In this document: positions 31,763 to 40,741 of the stretch, one piece after another
How positions within the stretch are numbered: position 1 is the first letter of the stretch
Layout: each line of letters starts with the position of its first letter
Assembly (NCBI GenBank): GCA_018268315.1
Contig: JAFDWU010000002.1
Location: 597,153-661,152 of the forward strand
Length of the DNA stretch: 64,000 nt
Reading direction: 5' to 3'
Source: Armatimonadota bacterium
GTDB lineage: Bacteria; Armatimonadota; Fimbriimonadia; Fimbriimonadales; Fimbriimonadaceae
Translations under genes and position numbers: made by a program
The notes under the pieces: generated by a model
Told to the model about the DNA's origin: nothing
The model's database searches: none
What the model saw: the letters and a program-made list of their open reading frames with translations, nothing else

Positions 31763-33205
31763 ATGAAGGTACGGAATCTGCCGCTGAGCCCAATTTGGGT
31801 GGAATCTGAACAGCTCGTTTCGAGCGCGCGCTTTATCGCTAAGGGCCATAAGGTTCACTACCTCGGCGTTCTAAAGTCCAGCATTGTCGAAGGCACGGTA
31901 ACCGACACCGCTCTTGAAGCCGCCGACGATATGGCGATGGTCCGAACGGTGATGAAGCCGCTTGGAGCGGTCATCGGCGCGGACGATTCCATCCACGAAG
32001 TTGCCAAGCGATTCTATCGCGAGGGTTTGGATTACGCGGTAGCAACCGATCAAGGCAAGTACCTTGGCGTCGTCACCTCCCAGATGCTCCTGAACGAGCT
32101 ATCCCGCTCGTACGATCCGCTTACGGAGCTTTCGTGGAGCGATCAGCTTCGAAACTGGGGCATCGAGCAGCTTCAGGCAGGACGCGAGATTTCAATTCTG
32201 TTCCTTGACCTGGACGACTTTGGCGCTTACAACAAGGCTCACGGCCACGTGGTGGGTGATAACGTTCTTCGCAAGACGGCAGCAATGCTCTCCGCCCAAA
32301 TCGACCCCGCCACCGAGGTGCTTGTGCGCTACGGCGGCGACGAGTTCGCCATCGGTTCGCTCCGCTTAAGGGCGGACGCCGAAGAGCTTCTCGACAAGAT
32401 TCGGCTCGCCGGCCAAGATCTGCGGATCGATGAGCGAGCAGAGCCGGTGAGTTTCTCGCTCGGCATCTACGGCGGCAAGCGCTCTAAGGAGCGCGAGAAT
32501 GTCCACATGATGGCGACGCTGGACAACCTGATCAACCTTGCCAGCAAAGATTGCCTAGCCAATAAGCTTGCAAAGAAGTCGCCTGCCCACCCGGTTCTGC
32601 AGCAGGAACAGGGCAACGACAGCCTCTCAAGGGCTGAGAGAGAGGCGCTCGATTTTCCAATCCCGTCGTCCGCTGAAATCGCAAAGAAGGAGGCAGCACC
32701 CCCCGCCCCTGCTTCCCCATCTCCCGCGCCCGCCAAGGTTGCCGTTGAGGAAGTTGCCGTCGTTGAAAAGCCGACGGAAGTCGAGCAGCCAAAACCGACG
32801 GTGGTTAAGAAGCTGAACGGCGCCACGTCCGCCCCCGTCAAATCGCCTTCGCTGCTATCGGGCAAGATTTCCGTTGAGAAGGTTTACGGCAAGGAGCACG
32901 GCGCTTCGATGACGCAGGTTATCCTGCGCGTCGATCAGCAGAGCTATAGCGGCGTTCACGCCTCCACCGGCGGAGCGCTTACCGAGTCGGTGGCTCTTGC
33001 CACTTGCCGCGCGCTTGAGCGCGCATATCCAGGGCGGTCGTTCCAGGTTGAAGGCATCGACCAGGGACCGGAAATGGTTTCGGTGGTGGTCAGGCTTGGC
33101 GAAGGAAACTCCGCGCGAGTTGAAGGCGGCGTAGCCGACTACGATACCGATGAGTATCAAACAGTGGCTCAGGCAATTATCAATGCCGTGACCGGCGTTC
33201 ATTAA
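31763..33205 (+). CDS. CBS-GGDEF protein with a C-terminal internally repeated domain
   Basis: 480 residues, cytoplasmic. A CBS pair (about 1-118), then a diguanylate cyclase domain with an intact active-site motif RYGGDEF (189-195). The product-inhibition RxxD motif five residues upstream is absent (PATE). A Pro-Ala-Glu linker (about 300-355) joins a C-terminal domain of about 110 residues in which two similar halves can be seen (QVILRVDQQSYSGVHAS... and SVVVRLGEGNSARVEGG...). I do not recognise that domain. CBS domains may sense adenine nucleotides. A GGAGG lies 22 bases before the ATG, possibly serving a short GTG-started frame at 31744 that overlaps the start. Confidence 0.85.
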   Translation: MKVRNLPLSPIWVESEQLVSSARFIAKGHKVHYLGVLKSSIVEGTVTDTALEAADDMAMVRTVMKPLGAVIGADDSIHEVAKRFYREGLDYAVATDQGKYLGVVTSQMLLNELSRSYDPLTELSWSDQLRNWGIEQLQAGREISILFLDLDDFGAYNKAHGHVVGDNVLRKTAAMLSAQIDPATEVLVRYGGDEFAIGSLRLRADAEELLDKIRLAGQDLRIDERAEPVSFSLGIYGGKRSKERENVHMMATLDNLINLASKDCLANKLAKKSPAHPVLQQEQGNDSLSRAEREALDFPIPSSAEIAKKEAAPPAPASPSPAPAKVAVEEVAVVEKPTEVEQPKPTVVKKLNGATSAPVKSPSLLSGKISVEKVYGKEHGASMTQVILRVDQQSYSGVHASTGGALTESVALATCRALERAYPGRSFQVEGIDQGPEMVSVVVRLGEGNSARVEGGVADYDTDEYQTVAQAIINAVTGVH

Positions 33206-33240
33206 GAACGAATCGGGCATCCTGAAACGTAGAACTTGGT

Positions 33241-34908
33241 ATGGCGGAAGCCCACCAGAATCCCTGCGACGAACTTCTCGACAAACTCTCTACCCAAATC
33301 CCCAGTGATCCGAGGGCGCAAAACACCCTTTCGGCGCTGAAGGACGCCGTCGAGCAAGAACGCCGCAAGCAAGCGGAGCAAGATGAACTCCTCGCCTCCT
33401 ACCAAGAGGCTTACGAGAAGCTCAGCTCTCCTGCCTTTCGCATCGGTGTCTTCCTGCGGTGGGAGCCGCGAGACAAGGGTGACGACCTCGCCCTCATCGC
33501 GGTTGGCGAGCAGGAATTCCTTGCCGAAGTCGATCCGCTCTTGGAGCGTGGCCAGCTTAGCGCGGGCTCACAGATACGAGTAAACGAGGCTTACGTCGTC
33601 GTAGGCATCGTTCAGGCATCGGATCGGGGCTCAATTGTGAAGGTTTCGGAAGTTCTGCCTGATGGCCGGTTGCGGCTTGGCGGAGATACGCCCGGCTCGG
33701 ATGGCCGCGTGATTACGCGAAGCGATTCACTGAAAGACGCCACGATTCAGGCAGGCGATGAAGTTCGGATCGACCCCAGCGGGCACTTCGTGGTCGAAGT
33801 ATTCGAGAAGAGCGACGCACGCGATTATTTCATGGAAGAGATTCCCGTGCTGCCGTGGGAGAAGATCGGCGGGCAGGACGAGGTGATCCAGATGATCCGG
33901 GAGACGATCGAGCAGCCTCTGCTCCACCCGGAACTGTTCAAGAAGTTTGAGAAGAAGTCGGTGAAGGGCATTCTGCTTTACGGCCCCCCGGGCTGTGGCA
34001 AAACCCTTATCGGCAAGGCCACCGCTTACAACCTGACCCAGGAGTACTCAAAATTGGTCGGGCGAGATGTGAAGGAGTACTTCATGGCGATCTCCGGCCC
34101 TAAGATTTTGAACATGTGGCTGGGTGAGACGGAGCGTATTGTGCGGGAAATCTTTGCCACCGCCCGGGAGAAAGCCAAGGAAGGGCGCCTGGTCTTCATC
34201 TTCATGGATGAAGCGGAATCGGTCCTGCGAACCCGCTCCAGCGGACGCTGGCTGAACATCAGCAACACGGTGGTACCTCAGTTCTGCGCCGAGCTTGACG
34301 GCCTGGTCTCGCTGGATAACGTGGTGCTGATGCTCACGTCAAACCGGCCGGACTACATTGACCCCGCGATTTTGCGTCCGGAGCGAATCGACCGCAAGGT
34401 GAAGATCGGACGGCCCGATAAGGAAGCCACCCACAAGATTCTCGGCATCTACATGCACGAGCAGCTCCCTTACGACCCGGCGTTGCTGGCACGTTACGAC
34501 GGGGAGCCGGAATGCGCGCGGAAGGAGTTACTTGACGCGCTGACGGATCGGCTTTGGAAGCGGAATAAGGAGACTGAGTTCCTGCGGGTGTTCCTGCGCA
34601 ACGGCTCTAGCGAGACGCTGTATCAGAAGGACCTCATTTCAGGCGCGTTGCTTAAGTCGATCATCGATCGCGCGAAGGACTTTGCCATCAAGCGCGCCAT
34701 CGCCGAGCCAAGCGTGGAGCACGGCTTGCGGTTGGAGGACCTGCTTCAGGCGGCGGATCGCGAGTTCAAGGAGAACGAAATCTTCCCGAAGGGCGATACC
34801 CAAGAGGATTGGCTGCAGCTTCTAGATTACGCCCCGGAGAATGTGGCGAGCGTGAAGCCGATTGGACGTAATCGCGGCGCGGAGATCACACAGAAGAGCG
34901 TTATCTGA
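33241..34908 (+). CDS. arc: ARC/Mpa-type AAA ring ATPase
   Basis: 555 residues. N-terminal coiled coil (about 28-62), tandem OB-type beta domains (about 65-195) and an AAA module: Walker A GPPGCGKT (248-255), Walker B FIFMDEAESV (DE at 323-324), second region SNRPDYIDPAILRPERID, as in proteasome-forming ATPases. The C-terminal proteasome-docking tail (GQYL in Mpa) is absent; the protein ends in QKSVI. Pore region reads MWLGETE. No pup, dop, pafA or prcBA gene is in the window. It is 35 bases downstream of the CBS-GGDEF gene and probably co-transcribed with it. Confidence 0.9.
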   Translation: MAEAHQNPCDELLDKLSTQIPSDPRAQNTLSALKDAVEQERRKQAEQDELLASYQEAYEKLSSPAFRIGVFLRWEPRDKGDDLALIAVGEQEFLAEVDPLLERGQLSAGSQIRVNEAYVVVGIVQASDRGSIVKVSEVLPDGRLRLGGDTPGSDGRVITRSDSLKDATIQAGDEVRIDPSGHFVVEVFEKSDARDYFMEEIPVLPWEKIGGQDEVIQMIRETIEQPLLHPELFKKFEKKSVKGILLYGPPGCGKTLIGKATAYNLTQEYSKLVGRDVKEYFMAISGPKILNMWLGETERIVREIFATAREKAKEGRLVFIFMDEAESVLRTRSSGRWLNISNTVVPQFCAELDGLVSLDNVVLMLTSNRPDYIDPAILRPERIDRKVKIGRPDKEATHKILGIYMHEQLPYDPALLARYDGEPECARKELLDALTDRLWKRNKETEFLRVFLRNGSSETLYQKDLISGALLKSIIDRAKDFAIKRAIAEPSVEHGLRLEDLLQAADREFKENEIFPKGDTQEDWLQLLDYAPENVASVKPIGRNRGAEITQKSVI

Positions 34909-35667
34909 TCAGCGATTCTTTCGTGCCTTAGATTTTTTGTTGCTCCCTTCTGATGGCGGGCGACCCGTTGCCGCAATGGTGTCGTACGCAACAAGCAACC
35001 TGTCCCACGAATCCATGTTGCCCTTCATGTCCACGAGGCCGTTTACTCCCAAGCGTTCCAGATAGGCGCGGTCATGCCTCAAGCCCTGCGCTTGCGCCGC
35101 GTACCAAGATCGAGTAGTTCCAGGTATGCCCTTCGCGACCTGGTATTCAAGAATCCAAGCTTCTGATAGTCCCTGCATAGGATCGTCGTAGCCACCGCCC
35201 GGCGCATAGAACGGATTGCAATCCATGTCGATGGTATGCCCTTGGGCATCCATGTACTTCTGGGAAGCGAAGGCCTGATCGTGCGACGAATTGATCGAAA
35301 CATCCGGCTCGCCAACTTTCTTGAACATGGCGAACCTAGGTAGCACGAGATCGCGGTAAATCTGGCTGATCTTCGCGGGAGTCAGGTCAAGTCTTTGCTT
35401 CTCTTGCGGGAAGCATAAGTCGTAAAGCACCTTGCCGTCTCCAGTCTCCTTGGCCATTAAGCCCCGAGTTGCCGCTTTCTCAAGTGGGGTTGGAGGGTTG
35501 AGTAGCTTTGCCAAGGGTCCCTTCGGGCCCGGCGTGGAAGGGGCATGGAGTTGCTGGTAAGCCGAATACCCCACGAACGCAAGCATGGTAACCGTAGCAA
35601 CAATTAGCCCACCAAGCCACCTGTCCATCGTTGTGCGATGCCCCGATTCGTGTGCTGACACAAACAT
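34909..35667 (-). CDS. Single-pass membrane protein of unknown function
   Basis: 252 residues. One membrane helix near residues 18-38 (LGGLIVATVTMLAFVGYSAYQQL) anchors a soluble domain with a helical first part (KISQIYRDLVLPRFAMF), a middle section MDCNPFYAPGGGYDDP and a basic tail (KKSKARKNR). The gene abuts the arc gene end-to-end on the opposite strand. The architecture resembles that of the 224-residue protein at 17643-18317, but sequence similarity is weak. No known family recognised. Confidence 0.6.
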   Translation of the reverse strand: MFVSAHESGHRTTMDRWLGGLIVATVTMLAFVGYSAYQQLHAPSTPGPKGPLAKLLNPPTPLEKAATRGLMAKETGDGKVLYDLCFPQEKQRLDLTPAKISQIYRDLVLPRFAMFKKVGEPDVSINSSHDQAFASQKYMDAQGHTIDMDCNPFYAPGGGYDDPMQGLSEAWILEYQVAKGIPGTTRSWYAAQAQGLRHDRAYLERLGVNGLVDMKGNMDSWDRLLVAYDTIAATGRPPSEGSNKKSKARKNR

Positions 35668-35709
35668 TAATACCGAGGTTCCGCCGCGAAAAGTTACGAA
35701 CAGAACGAA

Positions 35710-35739
35710 AATGGCCCCTGCGATACCGCAGAGGCCATT
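35710..35739 (-). terminator. Terminator of rplA
   Basis: AATGGCC-T-CTGCG and CGCAG-G-GGCCATT form a 12-bp-class stem with GTAT loop, followed by TTTTCGTT on the minus strand, 23 bases past the rplA stop codon. Confidence 0.85.
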
Positions 35740-35761
35740 CTTCTTTTGAATCCGAAAGCGA

Positions 35762-36478
35762 TTAGCTTGCGAACTTGGAGGCGATCGTCGGGTCGACTTT
35801 GATGCCGGGGCCCATCGTTGCGCTGAGGGTCACCGTTTCAACATAGCGGCCCTTCGCGCTGGAAGGCTTCGCGCGCAGAAGCGCGCCCATCGCGGCCTTG
35901 AAGTTCTCTTGAAGCTGCTCGTCGGTGAAGCTCACTCGCCCAATGAGCAGGTGGACAACGCCTTCCTTCTCCGCGCGGTACTCCACGCGGGTAGCGGCCT
36001 TGATTTCCTTGACCGCGGTAGCGATCTGGTTTGTCACCGTGCCGTTCTTCTTGTTCGGGGTTCGTGGGCCAAGCAGCTTTCCGACCTTACCGATCTGCGG
36101 GGCCATCTCTTCCGTAGCCAGCAGCACGTCGAAATCGCGGAAGCCGTTCTGAATCTTGGCGATCAGGTCTTCAGCGCCGACCGTGTCCGCGCCCGCCTTC
36201 TCTGCCTCATTGGCCATATCGCCTTTTGCGAGAACGGCGATGCGGCGCACCTTACCCGTTCCGTGCGGAAGGTTGGTGATGCCGCGAACGTTCTGATCGC
36301 CCTTCTTGGGGTCGATGCCGAGCTTGACGGCAAGGTCAACGCCTTCAACGAACTTGGCGGAAGCGGTCTGCTTAACGAGGGTAATGGCTTCTTCCACACC
36401 CAGCGGCTCTGTATTAGCCTTTTCCAGCAGCGCGGTAAAGCGAGGCGAATGCGCCTTCTTGCGAATGTTCTTTCTCAA
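35762..36478 (-). CDS. rplA: 50S ribosomal protein L1
   Basis: 238 residues, usual length. L1 forms the L1 stalk on 23S rRNA and often represses its own mRNA. Seen: GIDPKKGDQNVRG, NLPHGTGK, AKGDMANEAEKAGADTVGAEDLI, GKVGKLLGPR-PNKKNGTV and KPSSAKGRYVETVTLSATMGPGI. The start is a TTG with GGAGGAAAA directly upstream. The gene stands alone: no rplK, rplJ or rpoB is beside it, and its leader carries a candidate L1-binding hairpin. Confidence 0.96.
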   Translation of the reverse strand: MRKNIRKKAHSPRFTALLEKANTEPLGVEEAITLVKQTASAKFVEGVDLAVKLGIDPKKGDQNVRGITNLPHGTGKVRRIAVLAKGDMANEAEKAGADTVGAEDLIAKIQNGFRDFDVLLATEEMAPQIGKVGKLLGPRTPNKKNGTVTNQIATAVKEIKAATRVEYRAEKEGVVHLLIGRVSFTDEQLQENFKAAMGALLRAKPSSAKGRYVETVTLSATMGPGIKVDPTIASKFAS

Positions 36479-36490
36479 TTTTCCTCCAGT

Positions 36491-36523
36491 GGTGCGGACG
36501 CTTGCCTAAAGGCAGCTCCCACC
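36491..36523 (-). promoter_or_regulatory. Candidate L1-binding leader hairpin
   Basis: On the minus strand GGTGGGAGC ... TCCGCACC folds as one long bulged stem with a TTTA loop: GGTG/CACC, GGA/TCC, GCT/AGC, GCC/GGC pair in order. The GGTGGGAG string is the conserved L1-binding sequence of 23S rRNA helices 76-77. The hairpin ends next to the ribosome-binding site of rplA, so autorepression is likely. Confidence 0.6.
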
Positions 36524-36547
36524 GAAAATCAGTCCATTATGGCAGAT

Positions 36548-38545
36548 TCAAAGATGCGACTTCCACCAGTTCAGGATTTCATGCAGCCGGTGCAACCGAA
36601 GATCAGGGGGCCCGCTTCGGCTCAGTCCGTGATAGGAGTTCAACGGGTACCGCACAAATCGCGCCTCAACATTCTGCGCTTTTAGGGCATAGAACACCTG
36701 CTCGCTTTGCTCAATATTGCATCGCAGGTCGCCTTCGCTGTGGATGATGAGCATGGGGGTATCGACCTTGTCGAAATAGGCAATTGGCGACTGCTTCCAA
36801 AGCTTTTCGATCTTCGAAAGATCGCCAAAGGGATAGGCGCCCCAAAAACTCTCTTTGACCAAAGGCATGTCGCACGTGCCTCCCAGGCTGACGAGGTTTG
36901 ACACGCAACGGTCGGCGATCGCCGCCTTGAAGTCTTTGCAGTGACTTACAATCCAGTTCGTCATATATCCTCCGTAGCTTCCACCCATCACGCCCATCTG
37001 CGCTTTGTTGATATACGGTTGGCTCTGCATCCACTTGATCACCGCCTGCATATCGGCCCAGTCGCGATCTCCCCAACTTGCGTGAATCGCCTTGCAATGC
37101 GCCTCTCCGTAGCCCTTTGAACCGCGAGGATTGCTGAATACCACGACATAGCCAGCGGCCGCCAGCACTTGGAATTCATGGAAGAAGGTCCAGCCATATT
37201 GGGCCTGTGGGCCACCGTGTATCTCGAGCACGGCTGGGTATTTCTTCGATGCATCGAACTCGGCGGGCTTCATCACCCATGCTTGAACCTTCCAGCCATC
37301 CTCAGCTTCCAGCCACATTTCTTCCGGCTCGCTAACCTTCACGCTGTCATGGAATTCCTTGTTAAAAGCGGTCAGCTTCTGGTCCTTGCCGCTGGCGAGA
37401 TCAAAGCAGGCCACTTCGCCCAGGGTTGTTCCATCGGCGGTAACCAGCGCGAGTTTGCCCTGAGCCATGTTGCCAAGAATGTAGTTGCGCGCGCCACTGG
37501 TGAGCTGCTTATGGCCACCCTTGATGTCGAACTGCCATACATGGGTTGCGCCGTGCCACCCAATCGACGTGTAAATGCTTTGGCTATCAGGAGCCCAAAT
37601 GACGATTGGGCTCGACGAGGCCTCCTGCGTATCGGCGGTGGTACCGCCGGCCAGGCAGAAGTCGGTTTTCGCCGATAAGCTCTCAGCGATACCGCCATCC
37701 GCGGGCACGATGAACAACTGGTAATTCCCATCCGGCCAAGTATCGGCATTAGGATCGCAAGCGAACGCGATCCATTTACCATCTGGCGACCATCGTGGCG
37801 AAGACTTAACGCCCTTGGGTACGCCGTTGACCTTGGTAACGTTCCCCTTAAGGTCGACCCGGAAAAGCTGATCATTCGCAGGTTGGAACAGCGGCCGTTT
37901 TTCCGCCGGATGCCGAATCACGAGTTCTGTCGAACTAGGCGCCCAACTGAAGTCATAGAAATCCACTTCGCTGCACCCGGCATAGAGCTGACGATGCTCG
38001 CCAGTGGCCACGTCCAGTAGGTGAACTGAGAAGCGCTCGGCCAAGAAGTAGCCATCGCCATCGAAGCGATACCAGACAGACTCGGTGACCCTTGGCGGGA
38101 CGCTGCTGCCCTTCGTCTCCCGCTCCTTCCTTGCCGCCTCGGTGTTTGATTCGGCAGCCGGCCGGAACATGAAGGCAATCCATTTGCCATCGGGACTCCA
38201 TTGATACTCGCCGATGCGGCCTTCGGGCAGCTTGGAAAGCTGTGCAGCTTCACCGCCACTGGCGTCGATCGTGTAAAACTGAGCGCCCGGCTTCTTCCTA
38301 TCGGAGACGAAGAGAATCTTCTTTCCATCGGGCGACCACCGCCCTCCACCCGCACTTGATTCTCCTTGGGTCCATTGCTTGAGCCCGCCTTTGAGGTCCA
38401 CGCTCCAAAGATGGTTGAGGTAGGTGTTCTTTTCCGTAATCTGCTTACGGGAAAAGAGGATCTGCTCGCCGTCCGGCGAAATCTGTGGATCGCCAACGAA
38501 AACGAATTTGAGCAAGTCTTCGGGCGTGATAAGACGCTTTGCCAT
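36548..38545 (-). CDS. S9 family peptidase (acylaminoacyl-peptidase-like), copy A
   Basis: 665 residues. An N-terminal WD40-like beta-propeller (PDGEQILFSRKQIT, SPDGKKILFVSDR, SPDGKWIAFMFRP repeats) is followed by an alpha/beta-hydrolase with the nucleophile motif GGSYGGYM and a His in NSYHGLSRSGPPDLR. It should cleave short peptides after an aminoacyl or proline-type site in the cytoplasm; no signal peptide. Its closest relative is the next gene upstream, to which it is very similar throughout. The start is the ATG at 38545. Confidence 0.93.
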   Translation of the reverse strand: MAKRLITPEDLLKFVFVGDPQISPDGEQILFSRKQITEKNTYLNHLWSVDLKGGLKQWTQGESSAGGGRWSPDGKKILFVSDRKKPGAQFYTIDASGGEAAQLSKLPEGRIGEYQWSPDGKWIAFMFRPAAESNTEAARKERETKGSSVPPRVTESVWYRFDGDGYFLAERFSVHLLDVATGEHRQLYAGCSEVDFYDFSWAPSSTELVIRHPAEKRPLFQPANDQLFRVDLKGNVTKVNGVPKGVKSSPRWSPDGKWIAFACDPNADTWPDGNYQLFIVPADGGIAESLSAKTDFCLAGGTTADTQEASSSPIVIWAPDSQSIYTSIGWHGATHVWQFDIKGGHKQLTSGARNYILGNMAQGKLALVTADGTTLGEVACFDLASGKDQKLTAFNKEFHDSVKVSEPEEMWLEAEDGWKVQAWVMKPAEFDASKKYPAVLEIHGGPQAQYGWTFFHEFQVLAAAGYVVVFSNPRGSKGYGEAHCKAIHASWGDRDWADMQAVIKWMQSQPYINKAQMGVMGGSYGGYMTNWIVSHCKDFKAAIADRCVSNLVSLGGTCDMPLVKESFWGAYPFGDLSKIEKLWKQSPIAYFDKVDTPMLIIHSEGDLRCNIEQSEQVFYALKAQNVEARFVRYPLNSYHGLSRSGPPDLRLHRLHEILNWWKSHL

Positions 38546-38603
38546 ATGGCAGCAGTCGTACCTACCGGTGCAAGACTTGGCTGGGCCTGAAAATCACCAG
38601 CCC

Positions 38604-38647
38604 GGCAGGTTCAAACACTCAATCTATTTCGTATTTTTGAACCTGCC
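38604..38647. repeat. 12-bp inverted repeat between the two S9 peptidase genes
   Basis: GGCAGGTTCAAA and TTTGAACCTGCC are perfect complements around a 20-base AT-rich loop. A third partial copy (TGAACCTGA) follows at 38651. It could be a processing or regulatory structure. Confidence 0.65.
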
Positions 38648-38688
38648 AAGTGAACCTGACATAACGTGCTGATTTCTGAGAATCGCAC

Positions 38689-40686
38689 TTAAAGGTGCTT
38701 CTTCCACCAGTTCAGGATTTCGTGCAATCGGTGCAGGCGTAGATCCGGCGGTCCCATGCGGCTCATGCCATGCGAGGTCGTTTGCGGATACCGAACGAAG
38801 CGCGCCTCAACGTTCTGCGCCTTCAGCGCCATGAACACCTGCTCGCTCTGCTCAATATTGCATCGTAGGTCGCCCTCGCTGTGGATGATGAGCATCGGGG
38901 TATCGACTTTGTCGAAGTAAGCAATCGGCGACTGCTTCCAAAGCTCCTGAATCTTGGCGATGTCGCCAAAGAAGTAGCCGGGCCAATAGCGATCGCTCAC
39001 CAACGGGAAGTCGGAAGAGCCCGCCATGCTGACAAGGTTCGAGACGCAGCGGTCGGTGATTGCCGCCTTGAAGTCCTTGCAGTGGCCCACGACCCAGTTC
39101 GTCATGTAACCGCCGTAGCTGCCGCCCATCACACCCATTTGGCCCGGATGGATGTAGGGCTGGTTCTGCATCCACTTTGTGGCTGCCTGGATATCGGCCC
39201 AGTCGCGATCTCCCCAGTTGCCGTGGATTGCCTTGCAGTGCGCCTCGCCATAACCCTTCGAGCCGCGCGGATTCGTGTAGACAACGACGTAACCTGCCGC
39301 TGCCAGTACCTGAAATTCGTGGAAGAAGGTCCAACCGTATTGGGCGTGAGGGCCCCCGTGTATCTCAAGAATTGCGGGATAGCGCTTTGGCTCCAGATAG
39401 TCAGTCGGCTTGATGACCCAGGCGTGAACCTTCCAACCGTCTTCCGCCTCAAGCCAGACTTCTTGCGGCTCGCTGACCTTGACCTCTTCATGAAACGCCT
39501 TGTTGAGGTGGGTGAGGGTGGTCTCCTTGCCCGACTTCACGTCGAAATATCCAACCTCGCCCAGATGCGTGGCGTCACTGACAACGTAAGGGATTTTGCC
39601 CTTCGCAACACTGCCAAAGCCAAAGGTCTTCTGATCGCTTGTGAGCTGCTTGTGGCCTCCTTTCAGGTCGAATTGCACGATGTGGGTGGAACCGTGCCAG
39701 CCGATGGCGCAAAAGAGGCTTTTGCTATCTTCGGCCCACTCAATCGTTGCCCCGAATGCCGCATCTTTGGAATCGCCCAGTGTGCTGGCAGTCATGCAGT
39801 AGTCACTTTCCGCGGAGAGGCTCTTTGCTTCGCCACCCTCCGACGGGACAATCCACAGCTGGCTGTTGCCGTCGCCCCAATTAACCGCATGGGGATCACC
39901 AGCATACGCGATCCACTTGCCGTCCGGCGACCATCGCGGGGAGCCCTTCGAGCCCTTCGGCAACCCTTTTAGCTGCCACGCCTTGCCGGCAAGATCGACG
40001 CGGTAGATCTGGTCGTTCTCATCATCAAAGAGCGGGTGCTTGTTGGCCGAATGCACCACCACCACTTCTTTAGAATCTGGCGACCAGTTGAAGTCATAGG
40101 CATCAGTGTCGCTCGCGCCGGCATAAAGCTCCTTGTGCTCGCCGGTAGCGACATCCAGAACGTACAGCGCGTAGCGCTCCATCATGAAGTAGCCGTCGCC
40201 ATCCAGTCGGTACCAGGCCGACTCGGTGACGCGAGGCGGAGTGCTAAGCCCCTTAGCCTCTCGATCCTTTTTCGCCACCTCAGTGTTATGCGCGGCTGCC
40301 GGCCTGAAAGTAAAAGCGATGCGCTTACCATCCGGACTCCATTGATATGCCCCGATTCGGCCCTCAGGAAGCTTGGAAAGCTGCACGGCTTCGCCTCCGC
40401 CCGTGCCCATTAAATAGAATTGCCCGCCCGGCTTAATGCGATCCGATACAAACAGAATCTGCTTGCCATCGGGAGACCATCGCCCACCGCCTGCGCTCGA
40501 TTCGCCGGACGTCCACTGCCTCAGATGCCCCTTCAAGTCAACCGACCACAAATGAGTTAGGTAGCTGTTCTTCTCCGTAATCTGCTTGCGGGCAAACAGG
40601 ATCTGCTCGCCATCGGGCGAGATTTGGGGATCGCCGACGAACGTGATCTTGAGCAAGTCTTCCGGGGTAATGAGGCGCTTGGGCAT
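38689..40686 (-). CDS. S9 family peptidase (acylaminoacyl-peptidase-like), copy B
   Basis: 665 residues from the ATG at 40686 (MPKRLITPEDLLKI), which aligns with copy A; another ATG four codons upstream is less consistent. Same propeller plus hydrolase layout, with GGSYGGYM and TTSHGMSRMGPPDLR. The two copies are nearly colinear, with most differences in the propeller, so one duplication event and later specificity change are likely. Confidence 0.93.
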   Translation of the reverse strand: MPKRLITPEDLLKITFVGDPQISPDGEQILFARKQITEKNSYLTHLWSVDLKGHLRQWTSGESSAGGGRWSPDGKQILFVSDRIKPGGQFYLMGTGGGEAVQLSKLPEGRIGAYQWSPDGKRIAFTFRPAAAHNTEVAKKDREAKGLSTPPRVTESAWYRLDGDGYFMMERYALYVLDVATGEHKELYAGASDTDAYDFNWSPDSKEVVVVHSANKHPLFDDENDQIYRVDLAGKAWQLKGLPKGSKGSPRWSPDGKWIAYAGDPHAVNWGDGNSQLWIVPSEGGEAKSLSAESDYCMTASTLGDSKDAAFGATIEWAEDSKSLFCAIGWHGSTHIVQFDLKGGHKQLTSDQKTFGFGSVAKGKIPYVVSDATHLGEVGYFDVKSGKETTLTHLNKAFHEEVKVSEPQEVWLEAEDGWKVHAWVIKPTDYLEPKRYPAILEIHGGPHAQYGWTFFHEFQVLAAAGYVVVYTNPRGSKGYGEAHCKAIHGNWGDRDWADIQAATKWMQNQPYIHPGQMGVMGGSYGGYMTNWVVGHCKDFKAAITDRCVSNLVSMAGSSDFPLVSDRYWPGYFFGDIAKIQELWKQSPIAYFDKVDTPMLIIHSEGDLRCNIEQSEQVFMALKAQNVEARFVRYPQTTSHGMSRMGPPDLRLHRLHEILNWWKKHL

Positions 40687-40741
40687 TCTGCAAGTCATAC
40701 CCCAGTTAGCGGGCGATTACCGGACTGGTAACCTGAAATCG

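Noticed and set aside
38881-39972. 363-codon open frame on the plus strand
   Set aside because: Antisense shadow of S9 peptidase copy B; the product shows no domain and the peptidase is unmistakable.
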